A DNA stretch of 64,000 bases from Apibacter sp. B3706 (GTDB lineage: Bacteria > Bacteroidota > Bacteroidia > Flavobacteriales > Weeksellaceae). Of this stretch, positions 42,273-51,147 are shown piece after piece (within the stretch, counting starts at the first letter, position 1; every line of letters starts with the position of its first letter). The stretch lies in contig NZ_CP049715.1 in NCBI RefSeq assembly GCF_011082725.1, positions 62,001-126,000 on the forward strand. Direction: 5' to 3'. The translations under genes and the position numbers were made by a program. The notes under the pieces are model-generated. The model was not told the DNA's origin, made no database searches, and worked only from the letters and a program-made list of their open reading frames with translations.

Positions 42273-43580
42273 TTATTTTTGTCTGAAATATATTTCAATC
42301 GGTACACCTGTCAATTCAAAATTTTGACGTAATTTATTTTCAATAAATCGTTTATAGGGTTCTTTGATATATTGCGGCAGATTTGCAAAAAATGCAAATT
42401 GTGGAGTTCTGGTGGGAAGCTGAGTACAGTATTTAATTTTTATATATTTACCTTTTATACTTGGCGGAGGTGTAGATTCAATTATAGGAAGCATAACTTC
42501 ATTTAATTTACTGGTTTTGATCCTGCGTGAACGATTTTCATAAACTTTCATGGCAGTTTCTACCGTTTTATACACACGCTGTTTAGTAATAGCCGAGGTA
42601 AAAATGACGGGTACATCCGTAAATGGAGCAATCTTTTCTTTTATAAAATTTTCAAATTGTTTTAAGGTATTGGTTTCTTTTTCAACTAAATCCCATTTGT
42701 TAACGACGATAACAACTCCTTTTCGGTATTTTTGGGCTAAAAATAAGATGTTCATATCTTGTTTTTCCCAACCTAAGGTTGCATCTATCATTAAGATTAC
42801 AACATCTGAATCCTCAATTGAACGTATGGAACGCATTACGGAATAAAACTCAAGGTTTTCATTTACTTTAGTTTTTTTCCGCATACCGGCGGTATCAATC
42901 AATACAAATTTATATCCGAATTTTTCATATAAGGTTTCGATACTGTCTCTGGTAGTACCGGCTATATCTGTTACGATATTACGCTCGTTTTCCAATAAAG
43001 CATTGGTAAACGTTGATTTTCCCACATTAGGCCTTCCTGCAATGGTTATTCTCGGCAAGCCTTCAAAAGGGTCTACATAATCATCTTCTTTAAATGTGGC
43101 AACTATATCATCCAGCAGGTCTCCTGTACCGCTACCCGTCATTCCTGATATAGTATAATATTTCTCCATTCCCAATGAATAAAACTCCATGGCTTCCGTT
43201 TCCAACATAGCATTGTCAACTTTGTTAACAACTAAAAAGACAGGTTTGTCTGTTTTTCTTAAAAGATTGGAAACCTCTTTATCCATATCGGTGATGCCTT
43301 CTGTTACATCAACTAAAAATATAATCGCAGAAGCTTCATCTACAGCAAGTTCAACTTGTTTTCTTATTTCTTCTTCGAAAATATCTTCTGATCCAACTAC
43401 GTAACCTCCGGTATCAATAACAGTAAAATCGACTCCGTTCCAGTCACTTTTTCCATAATGCCGATCACGAGTAACCCCGGCCACACTATCAACAATTGCT
43501 TCCCTCTTTTGTAGTAATCGATTAAAAAGAGTAGATTTTCCTACATTAGGCCTTCCTACAAGCGCTATAATATTTGACAT
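42273..43580 (-). CDS. der: Ribosome biogenesis GTPase Der (EngA)
   Basis: Der is a GTPase with two tandem G domains and a C-terminal KH-like domain, needed for 50S maturation. The 435-residue protein has G1 motif [12 protein letters not shown] (8-19) and a second G1 at about 183-195 ([15 protein letters not shown]), with NKVD (about 118-121) and NKWD (about 296-299) and the switch DTGG and DTAG sequences. The KH domain ends [11 protein letters not shown]. It is transcribed alone toward the act operon from a TACCTTTG -7 box. Confidence 0.97.
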   Translation of the reverse strand: MSNIIALVGRPNVGKSTLFNRLLQKREAIVDSVAGVTRDRHYGKSDWNGVDFTVIDTGGYVVGSEDIFEEEIRKQVELAVDEASAIIFLVDVTEGITDMDKEVSNLLRKTDKPVFLVVNKVDNAMLETEAMEFYSLGMEKYYTISGMTGSGTGDLLDDIVATFKEDDYVDPFEGLPRITIAGRPNVGKSTFTNALLENERNIVTDIAGTTRDSIETLYEKFGYKFVLIDTAGMRKKTKVNENLEFYSVMRSIRSIEDSDVVILMIDATLGWEKQDMNILFLAQKYRKGVVIVVNKWDLVEKETNTLKQFENFIKEKIAPFTDVPVIFTSAITKQRVYKTVETAMKVYENRSRRIKTSKLNEVMLPIIESTPPPSIKGKYIKIKYCTQLPTRTPQFAFFANLPQYIKEPYKRFIENKLRQNFELTGVPIEIYFRQK

Positions 43581-43593
43581 ATCATATTTTTTG

Positions 43594-43601
43594 CAAAGGT
43601 A
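43594..43601 (-). promoter_or_regulatory. Predicted -7 box for der
   Basis: The minus strand reads TACCTTTG, an exact TAnnTTTG match. Transcription is predicted near 43587, only about 7 bases before the ATG. Confidence 0.5.
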
Positions 43602-43723
43602 AATAAAAATAAATAGCAGATTTATATATGGAGTATATAAACGTTATTGACGCTATTATAATAATTGTTTTAAATGTTTGTATTCAATAAATTATGCTCT
43701 AAATATAAAATTATGTATATTCA

Positions 43724-43755
43724 TTGTGAGAATTATAAATTTTGTTATATTTTTG
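43724..43755 (+). promoter_or_regulatory. Bacteroidota-type promoter of the polysaccharide locus
   Basis: TTG (43724-43726), a 21-base spacer and TATTTTTG (43748-43755). Transcription would start near 43762, about 25 bases before the first gene's TTG. Confidence 0.6.
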
Positions 43756-43786
43756 ATTTTTAAATTTTAATAATTAAAGGCGTTTT

Positions 43787-44878
43787 TTGATTTTGGAAAA
43801 AAGAATTAATGTAACTAAGGTATTTTTACCTCCTTTATCTGAATATAATACATATTTAGATAAAGTTTGGAAAAATCAATGGCTGACCAATAGAGGTGAA
43901 TTAGTTTTAAAACTTGAAGAGAAACTCAAGAAGTATTTAAATATTACTAATATATTAGTTACTAATAACGGTACCGTCCCTATTCAAATAGCATTGAAAA
44001 ATATTGCTGAGGGAGGAGAAGTTATTACTACACCTTTTAGCTTTGTGGCCACTACTTCCGCCATTATATGGGAAAGCTGTAAACCGGTGTTTGTGGATAT
44101 TGATCCGGATCATCTGACTATAGATGAATATAAGATTGAAGAAGCAATTACAGATAAAACTACGGCAATATTAGCAACCCATGTGTTTGGTAATCCTTGC
44201 AATGTAAAAATAATTGAAAAAATTGCAAAGAAATATCAAATAAAGGTTATTTATGATGCAGCGCATTGTTTTGGAGTAGAGCATGACAGCAAATCCGTAT
44301 TCGAATATGGTGATATAAGTACCTGTAGTTTTCATGCTACCAAGCTATTTCATACGGGAGAAGGAGGAGCTATATTTTGCAAAGATTCAGAATTGATGAA
44401 AAGGTTAAATTATAGTCATAATTTTGGATACACTGAAACCAATGATATATGTGGTGTAGGAATTAATGCTAAAATATCTGAACTACAAGCAGCAATGGGC
44501 TTGTCCGTATTACATTATATTGATTATATAATTGCTGAAAGGAAAAAAGTAGTAGATTTTTACAATGAATCTTTAGATTTTAGTAGATTAAAATCAATTC
44601 AAATAAGAGAAAATACTAAGTGGAATTACAGCTATTATCCCGTTATATTTAATTCTGAAAAGATACTATTAAAGGTATTACAAAAATTAGCAGAAGAAAA
44701 TATTTTACCCAGACGTTATTTTTACCCTTCATTAAATACAATAAATTATGTTAAAGGTAATAAAATGCCTGTATCAGAGTCCATATCAGAAAAAATTTTA
44801 TGTTTGCCTTTATATGTTGGTTTAGAAAATAGTGATTTAGAAATAATAACAAAACTTGTAAATAGGTATAGTGAATAA
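43787..44878 (+). CDS. DegT/DnrJ/EryC1/StrS family sugar aminotransferase
   Basis: A PLP enzyme that puts an amino group on a nucleotide-activated sugar. The 363-residue protein begins (M)ILEKRINVTKVFLPPLSEY, has the TTPFSFVATTSAI substrate region (about 82-94), YDAAHCFGV (about 156-164), the PLP lysine in SFHATKLFHTGEGGA (about K185) and a conserved C-terminal half. The exact sugar cannot be told; motif INVTKVFLPP is shared with enzymes I associate with dTDP-sugar aminotransferases. There is no ATG: the reading frame starts at TTG (43787) or a second TTG (43793). The promoter just upstream suggests it is the first gene of the surface glycan locus. Confidence 0.88.
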   Translation: MILEKRINVTKVFLPPLSEYNTYLDKVWKNQWLTNRGELVLKLEEKLKKYLNITNILVTNNGTVPIQIALKNIAEGGEVITTPFSFVATTSAIIWESCKPVFVDIDPDHLTIDEYKIEEAITDKTTAILATHVFGNPCNVKIIEKIAKKYQIKVIYDAAHCFGVEHDSKSVFEYGDISTCSFHATKLFHTGEGGAIFCKDSELMKRLNYSHNFGYTETNDICGVGINAKISELQAAMGLSVLHYIDYIIAERKKVVDFYNESLDFSRLKSIQIRENTKWNYSYYPVIFNSEKILLKVLQKLAEENILPRRYFYPSLNTINYVKGNKMPVSESISEKILCLPLYVGLENSDLEIITKLVNRYSE

Positions 44879-45033
44879 TAATTTTATATTTTTAAAAAAG
44901 TAATCATTTATAAATTAAAACGGGATTCTTTAAAAATTTTTGTTAGTTATAGATATTTAGTAACTTTCAAATTAAATTGTATTTAATTTTAATTTAATAA
45001 TATGATCAAATAGTAAATCATAAAATTCACATT

Positions 45034-45522
45034 ATGAAAGTAAAAGAACCTGAGTCTAAATACAGAGTACGATTTGCAGATTGTGACCCTATAGGTCATC
45101 TTTCTAATCTTCGTTATTTTGATTATATGCTAAATGCTAGGGAGGATCACTGTTTAGATAATTATCAGTTAGATAATTTTGAACAATCTAAAAAAACCGG
45201 ATGTTTATGGGTTGCTTTACAAAATCAGATTGCTTATATCAAAGAAGTTAGATATAATAAAGATATTATAATTACTAGTAAAATAGTAAAATATACAGAC
45301 AGGACTAACACAGTTGAAGTGTTAATGTTAAATAAAGACAAAAGTTTGACACATGCTGTTTTATGGGTTACTTTAATATATTTTAATTTATCTACCCGAA
45401 AATCTGAAGTTCAACCGCAAAATTTTTTGGATTTGTTTCAAGAAATATGTGTAAGTATACCGGAAAATTTGTTTGAGGAACGAGTGGAAAGTTTAAGAAA
45501 ACAAAATAAAAAAATTAGTTAA
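45034..45522 (+). CDS. Acyl-CoA thioesterase, 4HBT hotdog family
   Basis: A 162-residue hotdog-fold thioesterase. The family signature is RFADCDPIGHLSNLRYFDYML (the first aspartate and histidine of the DxxGHxxN motif lie near residues 15-24), followed by ARED, a hallmark of 4-hydroxybenzoyl-CoA-type thioesterases. It hydrolyses acyl-thioesters, but the acyl chain is unknown. It lies 155 bases downstream of the aminotransferase and 8 bases before rfbC. Its place inside a sugar locus is unexpected; it could simply be an unrelated gene carried along. The spacing upstream suggests its own transcription start, though I found no exact promoter box. Confidence 0.85.
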   Translation: MKVKEPESKYRVRFADCDPIGHLSNLRYFDYMLNAREDHCLDNYQLDNFEQSKKTGCLWVALQNQIAYIKEVRYNKDIIITSKIVKYTDRTNTVEVLMLNKDKSLTHAVLWVTLIYFNLSTRKSEVQPQNFLDLFQEICVSIPENLFEERVESLRKQNKKIS

Positions 45523-45530
45523 AAAAATAG

Positions 45531-46085
45531 ATGATAGTAACTGAAACCACACTTAAAGGATGCTATATTTTAAAACCGCAATTTTTTGAAGATTCACGCG
45601 GATTTTTTATGGAGACATTTAATCTTGATACATTTGAAAAAAAAGTAGGATATAAACCCAATTTTGTTCAAGATAATGTCTCTAAGTCTTCATATGGGGT
45701 TATACGAGGTTTACATCAGCAGTTACCCCCCTATTCTCAAGCTAAATTAGTATATGTATTGCAAGGTAAAGTAATTGATGTTGCCGTTGATGTTCGAAAA
45801 AATTCTCCGACTTTCGGGCAATATATATCAGTTGAATTATCGTCAATCAATAAGAACCAATTGTTTATACCGAAAGGTTTTTTACATGGATTTTCAGTAA
45901 TATCAGAATCAGTTATTTTTGCTTATAAATGTGAAGGATTTTATCATAAGGAAAGTGAATTGGGTGTTAATCCTTTAGATAAAGATTTAAATATTGATTG
46001 GGGAATAGATGCTGGGGATAGAATTATTTCTGAAAAAGACTTAAATGCGATTTCTTTTAAAGAATTCAAACCCGTTGAATTATAA
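45531..46085 (+). CDS. rfbC: dTDP-4-dehydrorhamnose 3,5-epimerase
   Basis: RmlC epimerises dTDP-4-keto-6-deoxyglucose at C3 and C5 in dTDP-L-rhamnose synthesis. The 184-residue cupin has FFMETFNLDTFEK, GVIRGLHQQLPPYSQAKLVYVLQGKVIDVAVDVR (catalytic His in RGLHQ, about H62), KGFLHGFSVISE and the C-terminal WGID. The expected length and residues are present. It is followed after 6 bases by rfbD. The preceding pathway genes rmlA and rmlB are not in the window. Confidence 0.95.
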   Translation: MIVTETTLKGCYILKPQFFEDSRGFFMETFNLDTFEKKVGYKPNFVQDNVSKSSYGVIRGLHQQLPPYSQAKLVYVLQGKVIDVAVDVRKNSPTFGQYISVELSSINKNQLFIPKGFLHGFSVISESVIFAYKCEGFYHKESELGVNPLDKDLNIDWGIDAGDRIISEKDLNAISFKEFKPVEL

Positions 46086-46091
46086 TAGATT

Positions 46092-46946
46092 ATGAAAAAA
46101 ATATTAGTTACAGGGGGAGATGGGCAATTAGGAAGATCTTTAAAGCAAAGATTAAAAGAGAAACCTCTTGCAAATTATAGTTTTACATTTACAGATGTTC
46201 AAGAGTTAGATATATTAGATGAAATATTTGTAAAAACGTATTTTTTTTCAAACAAGTTTGATTACGTAATTAATTGTGCTGCCTATACTGCTGTTGATAA
46301 AGCAGAAACAGATATTGAAATGGCCGAAAAACTTAATGCTGATGCTGTTAAGTTCTTAGCAAAAGCAAGTGCTTCTCAAAAAGCTACTTTCATACATATT
46401 TCAACAGATTATGTGTTTTCAGGAGATGAATCAACACCACGCAAAGAAGATGATCCAGTAGCACCTTTAGGTATTTACGGTAAAACCAAATTAAATGGAG
46501 AGATACTAGCTCAATACTATAATCCAAAAACATATATAATAAGAACGGCTTGGCTATATTCTCCTTTTGGGAATAATTTTGTGAAAACGATGTTAAAATT
46601 ATTTAAAGAAAAAGAAGAAATAAATGTTATTAACGATCAAATAGGATCTCCTACAAATGCATTAGATTTAGCAGATGCTATCTTAACTATTATACAAAAT
46701 GATATAGGAGCTTATGGAATATACAATTTTTCAAATGAAGGCGAATGTTCTTGGTATCAATTTAGTGAAGAAATAAAAAAAATAAGTAAATCTAAAATTA
46801 AAATCAATCCTATTCCTACTTCAGACTATCCTACTCCCGCAAAACGACCGCAGTATAGCTTGTTAGATAAAACTAAAATTAAAAATACATTTGGAATTTC
46901 AATCCCTGAATGGAAAGATAGTTTAAAAGAATTGCTCAATAGATGA
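46092..46946 (+). CDS. rfbD: dTDP-4-dehydrorhamnose reductase
   Basis: RmlD reduces dTDP-4-keto-L-rhamnose to dTDP-L-rhamnose with NAD(P)H. The 284-residue short-chain-dehydrogenase-like protein has GGDGQLGRSL (8-17), NCAAYTAVDKAE (about 61-72), the STDYVFSGDE region (about 104-113) and the YGKTKLNGE catalytic Tyr-Lys pair (about 128-136). It is 6 bases after rfbC and lies just before a lipoprotein gene with its own promoter. Confidence 0.95.
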   Translation: MKKILVTGGDGQLGRSLKQRLKEKPLANYSFTFTDVQELDILDEIFVKTYFFSNKFDYVINCAAYTAVDKAETDIEMAEKLNADAVKFLAKASASQKATFIHISTDYVFSGDESTPRKEDDPVAPLGIYGKTKLNGEILAQYYNPKTYIIRTAWLYSPFGNNFVKTMLKLFKEKEEINVINDQIGSPTNALDLADAILTIIQNDIGAYGIYNFSNEGECSWYQFSEEIKKISKSKIKINPIPTSDYPTPAKRPQYSLLDKTKIKNTFGISIPEWKDSLKELLNR

Positions 46947-46966
46947 ATATAATAATTTAAATTATC

Positions 46967-46974
46967 TATATTTG
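46967..46974 (+). promoter_or_regulatory. Predicted -7 box for the small lipoprotein gene
   Basis: TATATTTG directly after rfbD. Transcription is predicted near 46981, and the TTG at 46972 lies inside the box and is not the start. Confidence 0.55.
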
Positions 46975-46986
46975 TATAAAAAAAAT

Positions 46987-47226
46987 ATGATAAAATTTAT
47001 TTCAATCTTCATGTTAGGGCTAACTCTACTACTTACTAGTTGTGATAAACCGGTTAACGGTCAAGAAGTGGCGCCACCAAACAGGTATTCTTTCCAAGTT
47101 ATTGAGTCTGCTGAAGGATTAAGAACCTATGTTTTTGATGGTAAAACTGGAGACGTTTTCGTTAGAACCCCTGACGGAAAATGGTGGAATGATTCTGGTA
47201 TTAAAACTGCACAAAAAAGCAAATAA
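46987..47226 (+). CDS. Small lipoprotein of unknown function
   Basis: The 79-residue protein starts MIKFISIFMLGLTLLLTSCDKPVNGQ, a lipoprotein signal with the lipidated cysteine in LLTSC (about residue 19). The mature part is short and hydrophilic, with YVFDGKTGDVFVRTPDGKWW, two consecutive beta-hairpin-like, Gly- and Asp-rich turns that resemble one short repeat. I do not recognise the family. It has its own promoter and a good terminator, so it is an independent unit inside the polysaccharide locus. Confidence 0.7.
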   Translation: MIKFISIFMLGLTLLLTSCDKPVNGQEVAPPNRYSFQVIESAEGLRTYVFDGKTGDVFVRTPDGKWWNDSGIKTAQKSK

Positions 47227-47244
47227 GAAGATAAATACTTCTAT

Positions 47245-47283
47245 AAAACTCTTAATTATACTTTTTACTAATTAAGAGTTTTT
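47245..47283 (+). terminator. Rho-independent terminator after the small lipoprotein gene
   Basis: A 14-bp A/T-rich perfect stem AAAACTCTTAATTA/TAATTAAGAGTTTT with loop TACTTTTTAC and a T-run. Confidence 0.7.
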
Positions 47284-47487
47284 AATTGGTTAAATCTTCA
47301 AAGTATTAATTTATTAAAAATATATTTACATATAGTTTGCTATTTATATATATTATAATGAAATATTTTAATCAATCATATTTATAGACTATATTTTAAT
47401 AAATATTATATGGGCAATAAATTATTTCTATTTTATGGGTAGAGATATAAAAGTTCTTTTATTTGATTGTAAATTATTCAATAGGAA

Positions 47488-49005
47488 ATGGCGATTTCAT
47501 CACGCAAAATTAGTTTAAACATCTTTATTATAAAGGCACTTACTCTTGTTATAAATTTATTAATTGTTAGTGTTTCTGCAAAGTATTTTGGATTATCTTT
47601 AGATAGGGATATATGGATTATAGCTACTGCATTTATAGTCAATTTAAACAATACATTTTTTAATCCTATATCAGATGTTTTTAGGATAAAATATGTTCAA
47701 GTTAAAGAGGAAGAATCGGTTCAATCAGCATTAATTAAAACGGGTTCTTTATTGCTTGTCTATACTATTATGGTTATTTTACTAGTAGTTATTTTTTTCT
47801 TTTACGGTAAAAATATTATTCATAGTTTATTCACTGTGGATGGTTTATTACTAAATAGATATTGTTTATTTGTTAATATTTTACTTTATAGTATTTTGTT
47901 TACGCAATTTACTTCAATCGGTATAGGTATATTAAATGCAAATAATATATTTTATATACCAGAAATAACATCATTTTTTACATCATTTTTTAACTTAGGG
48001 ATAATATATTTTGGTACATCATATATAGGTATTTTCTCTTTATATGTGGGTCAATACTTTAATTTACTAATTTTATCTTTAGTAATAATCTATTTTTTAA
48101 GAAAAAATAAATTATTACCTATTTTTAAATGGAATAAAACTTTTATATCTCAAGCGAAGGTATTTATAGTATTTGGTATCCCTTTTTATTTTCCTTATAT
48201 AGTTGGTCAAATAAATTCATTAATTGAAAAAAGTTTATCCAATAAAATGGGAGTAGGTATTGTTTCAATGATTGATTATGCACAAAAATTCACTTTATTA
48301 TTTCAGGTTGTTTTTACTAGTATTATATTAACAGTCATAATTCCTCAACTTACTAAAAATTTTTATAGAAAAGAATGGGAAGAATATTATACTTCCTTTT
48401 ATAATTACTTGAAATTTATAATTTTAATAGTGAGTTTTTTTGTTCCCTTACTATATTTAAATGCTTATGAGATTAATTATATATTTTTTAAAAAAGGAGT
48501 AGTTAGCATAAGTAACATAGAACAAATTTCGCATTTAACTAAATTATATTCCATATCTTTTATAGCCATTTGTTTATATGTTTATATATCACCGGTAATG
48601 ATTTCTCAATTAAAAAATAAACAACAAGCGGTATTGGGAGTTTTAACTCAAATAGGAATTATTATATTTAATTGTTATTTTTATAAACTATATTATCAAT
48701 TTACGTTTCCCGTATCTATAGGTCTTTTTCATTTATTAATAGCTTTTATTATGCTTTATATAATATCTATTCACAATAAGAAGAAAATATTTTTATATCT
48801 ATTTAAATCTATCTTATTATTAATATTATTACTAGTAATTGGAGAAATCATAAACCATTTTATCCATTTTAATAATATTTATTTTTCACTCTTATTTAAA
48901 ACCGGGATAATGTCAGTTATTATTTTAGCTTTCACTCCTTTGTTAGGAATAAATGTTTTATTTTATTTTAATCAACACTTAAATAAATGGAATTTAAAAA
49001 TTTAA
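47488..49005 (+). CDS. Polysaccharide flippase, MATE/MurJ/Wzx-like
   Basis: A 505-residue protein with about 12-14 transmembrane helices and no other domain. The beginning (KALTLVINLLIVSVSAKYFGLSLDRDIWIIATAF) and the interior helix composition resemble MurJ-like and Wzx-like flippases of the MOP superfamily, which move lipid-linked sugars across the inner membrane. Because it lies among glycosyltransferases I prefer a role as the repeat-unit flippase, but a lipid II flippase cannot be excluded. Its last 19 bases overlap the next gene. Confidence 0.75.
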   Translation: MAISSRKISLNIFIIKALTLVINLLIVSVSAKYFGLSLDRDIWIIATAFIVNLNNTFFNPISDVFRIKYVQVKEEESVQSALIKTGSLLLVYTIMVILLVVIFFFYGKNIIHSLFTVDGLLLNRYCLFVNILLYSILFTQFTSIGIGILNANNIFYIPEITSFFTSFFNLGIIYFGTSYIGIFSLYVGQYFNLLILSLVIIYFLRKNKLLPIFKWNKTFISQAKVFIVFGIPFYFPYIVGQINSLIEKSLSNKMGVGIVSMIDYAQKFTLLFQVVFTSIILTVIIPQLTKNFYRKEWEEYYTSFYNYLKFIILIVSFFVPLLYLNAYEINYIFFKKGVVSISNIEQISHLTKLYSISFIAICLYVYISPVMISQLKNKQQAVLGVLTQIGIIIFNCYFYKLYYQFTFPVSIGLFHLLIAFIMLYIISIHNKKKIFLYLFKSILLLILLLVIGEIINHFIHFNNIYFSLLFKTGIMSVIILAFTPLLGINVLFYFNQHLNKWNLKI

Positions 49006-50141
49006 CCTTAATTTTTGCTCATTTTGAAAAAGAACATTTAGGAAAAGATGTTTTTCTAGTCCCTTATTATCTTGGAAAAGAATTATCCTATGAAGTAACC
49101 ATAGTATATAAAAAAACTAAAACAAACAATTTATTTAAAAATAATAGCTACAAGGGAGTTAAATTACGTTCCTTAATAAATATATTTAAGCTAAATAAAT
49201 TACAAAATACATCATTTTTTTTATCTTCATTGCTTTATGTTATTAAGAATGGTAAAAAGATTGATTTATTAATGACTTTTCATTTCAGGTTTACAAGTGC
49301 CATATTATGCGTTTTATATAAAATGATCAATCCTAATGGGAAGTTTTATTTAAAAGTGGATGGTGGAAAAGACATTGTAGAAGTGAGAAAAAAAGCATCA
49401 TATTTTAAAAATTTATTATATAATAAATTGCTCAATCAAAGTGATTATATTTCATTAGAAACGAGTAAAGTATATAAATTGTGGATAGATCACTTAAATA
49501 TACAAGAAAAAATATTTTTAGTTAGAAATGGATTCGATGAAAAGGAGCTTGAAAAATCGTCAATTAAATTAATTCCTTTTACAAAAAAAGAAAATATAGT
49601 TATCACGGTTGGACGAATAGGTGCGGTTGAAAAAAATACATTAATGTTTTTAAAAGCTATTGAAAAATTATCTGAATTAAAGGATTGGAAATTTTTTTTA
49701 ATAGGCCCAATCGAAGAAAAGTTTAAAAATAGTATAAATGAGTTTTATATTAAAAATCCGAAATTAAAAGATAAAATTATTTTTACAGGATCAATTTATG
49801 AGAAAAAGGATTTATGGGAGTATTATAATAAAGCAAAAGTATTTGTTTTAACTTCGATTACGGAAAGTTTTGCTTTAGTATATACGGAAGCATATAGATT
49901 TAATAATTATATTATTTCAACGGATGTAGGTGGGGCAAAAGATACCATAGAAAAAAATCAAAATTTTGGAAAATTAGTGGGACAAAATAATGATGAAGAA
50001 TTAAAATCTATTTTAGAACAAATAATTAATGATAATGATTATTTTTTAAAATATCCTGATAAGGATCATTCTGATAATTCATGGCAAATATGTTTAAAAT
50101 CATTAGTTGATAGTATTAAAAATAATAAAATTGGAGTATAA
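48987..50141 (+). CDS. Glycosyltransferase family 4
   Basis: A 384-residue GT-B transferase. The C-terminal half carries the family motif: NIVITVGRIGAVEKNTLMFLKAIEKL (about 206-231), ITESFALVYTEAYRF (about 288-302, with the glutamates of the E-x7-E motif) and IISTDVGGAKDTI (about 306-318). The N-terminal half has the HFEKEHLGKDVF start region. It probably adds one sugar to a lipid-linked glycan at the cytoplasmic face. Acceptor and sugar are unknown. It overlaps the flippase by 19 bases and the next gene by at least 11. Confidence 0.85.
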   Translation: MEFKNLTLIFAHFEKEHLGKDVFLVPYYLGKELSYEVTIVYKKTKTNNLFKNNSYKGVKLRSLINIFKLNKLQNTSFFLSSLLYVIKNGKKIDLLMTFHFRFTSAILCVLYKMINPNGKFYLKVDGGKDIVEVRKKASYFKNLLYNKLLNQSDYISLETSKVYKLWIDHLNIQEKIFLVRNGFDEKELEKSSIKLIPFTKKENIVITVGRIGAVEKNTLMFLKAIEKLSELKDWKFFLIGPIEEKFKNSINEFYIKNPKLKDKIIFTGSIYEKKDLWEYYNKAKVFVLTSITESFALVYTEAYRFNNYIISTDVGGAKDTIEKNQNFGKLVGQNNDEELKSILEQIINDNDYFLKYPDKDHSDNSWQICLKSLVDSIKNNKIGV

Positions 50142-51147
50142 AATTATTATAGTAAATTATAATGGATGTTCAGACACTATAGAATGTTTGGAATCATTAT
50201 TAAAATCTACCAATCAAAACTTTCAATTGTTTATTGTAGATAATTCATCAAAAAATGATGATTATGAAATATTTAAGAAATGGGGTCAAAACATTTCCAC
50301 GGATATAGAAACCAAATTCCCAGAATTGGTTTTTCCAATTTCAGAAAAGTCGAGTCAAGATTTGTTGTATTTAAATGAAGAAGAATTTTATGAGTTAAAA
50401 GATATTGAACAAAAAATTGTTTTTATTAGAGCAAAGGAAAACAAAGGATTTTCAGCTGCAAATAATATTGTTTTAAAATATTTAAAAAAACAGGATAAAT
50501 ATGACTATATTTGGCTCTTAAATAATGATACTGTAGTACCCGTAGATTTTTTGAATAATATTTCGAAAAAATTTGAAAAAATACCTAAATATATCGGTAT
50601 AATAGGAAATTCTTTGTGTTATTATAATCAGCCGGAAATATTACAATGTGTAGCTAATAAATATAGTGATTGGCTTGCTCATACCTTTCCTTTATATGAA
50701 TGCATGAATTATTCGGATATTCCTAAAAAAGCAATATACAATTTAATACCCATAGGAGCTTCAATGTTTATAAAAAAAGAATGTTTTATGGAAGTAGGAT
50801 TTCTCGAAGAAGATTATTTTTTGTATTTTGAAGAGTGGGATTATACTAGTAGAGCAAAGAAAAAAGATTGGAAATCAATAATATTTACTGATTTATATAT
50901 TTATCATAAACACGGAACAACTATAGATAACGGAAATAATGAAGGTAAATCTAAAACTTTATTTTCAGATTATTATTTGTTAATTAATAAACTGGTTTTT
51001 GCAAAGAAAAACTTAAAATGGTATCATTTACCATCAGTTTATTTAAGTTTTGTACCCGTCATAATTAATAGAATAAGACGAGGGCAATGGGATAGGGTGA
51101 AGATGATATTTAAAATAATTTTAGGATTAAAATATGATGTGAAATGA
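50131..51147 (+). CDS. Glycosyltransferase family 2
   Basis: A 338-residue GT-A transferase, the rhamnosyl/galactofuranosyl-type branch. It has the start KIIIVNYNGCSDTIECLESL, VDNSSKNDDYEI, NKGFSAANNIVLKYL (about 110-124), the metal-binding WLLNNDTVVP (DxD-like NND; about 130-139) and GASMFIKKECF followed by FEEWDYTSRAKKKGW-like residues. I found no ATG: the frame offers a TTG at 50131 (chosen, overlapping the upstream gene by 11 bases) or one at 50107. A non-ATG start following a 4-base-type overlap would allow translational coupling. Confidence 0.85.
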   Translation: MEYKIIIVNYNGCSDTIECLESLLKSTNQNFQLFIVDNSSKNDDYEIFKKWGQNISTDIETKFPELVFPISEKSSQDLLYLNEEEFYELKDIEQKIVFIRAKENKGFSAANNIVLKYLKKQDKYDYIWLLNNDTVVPVDFLNNISKKFEKIPKYIGIIGNSLCYYNQPEILQCVANKYSDWLAHTFPLYECMNYSDIPKKAIYNLIPIGASMFIKKECFMEVGFLEEDYFLYFEEWDYTSRAKKKDWKSIIFTDLYIYHKHGTTIDNGNNEGKSKTLFSDYYLLINKLVFAKKNLKWYHLPSVYLSFVPVIINRIRRGQWDRVKMIFKIILGLKYDVK

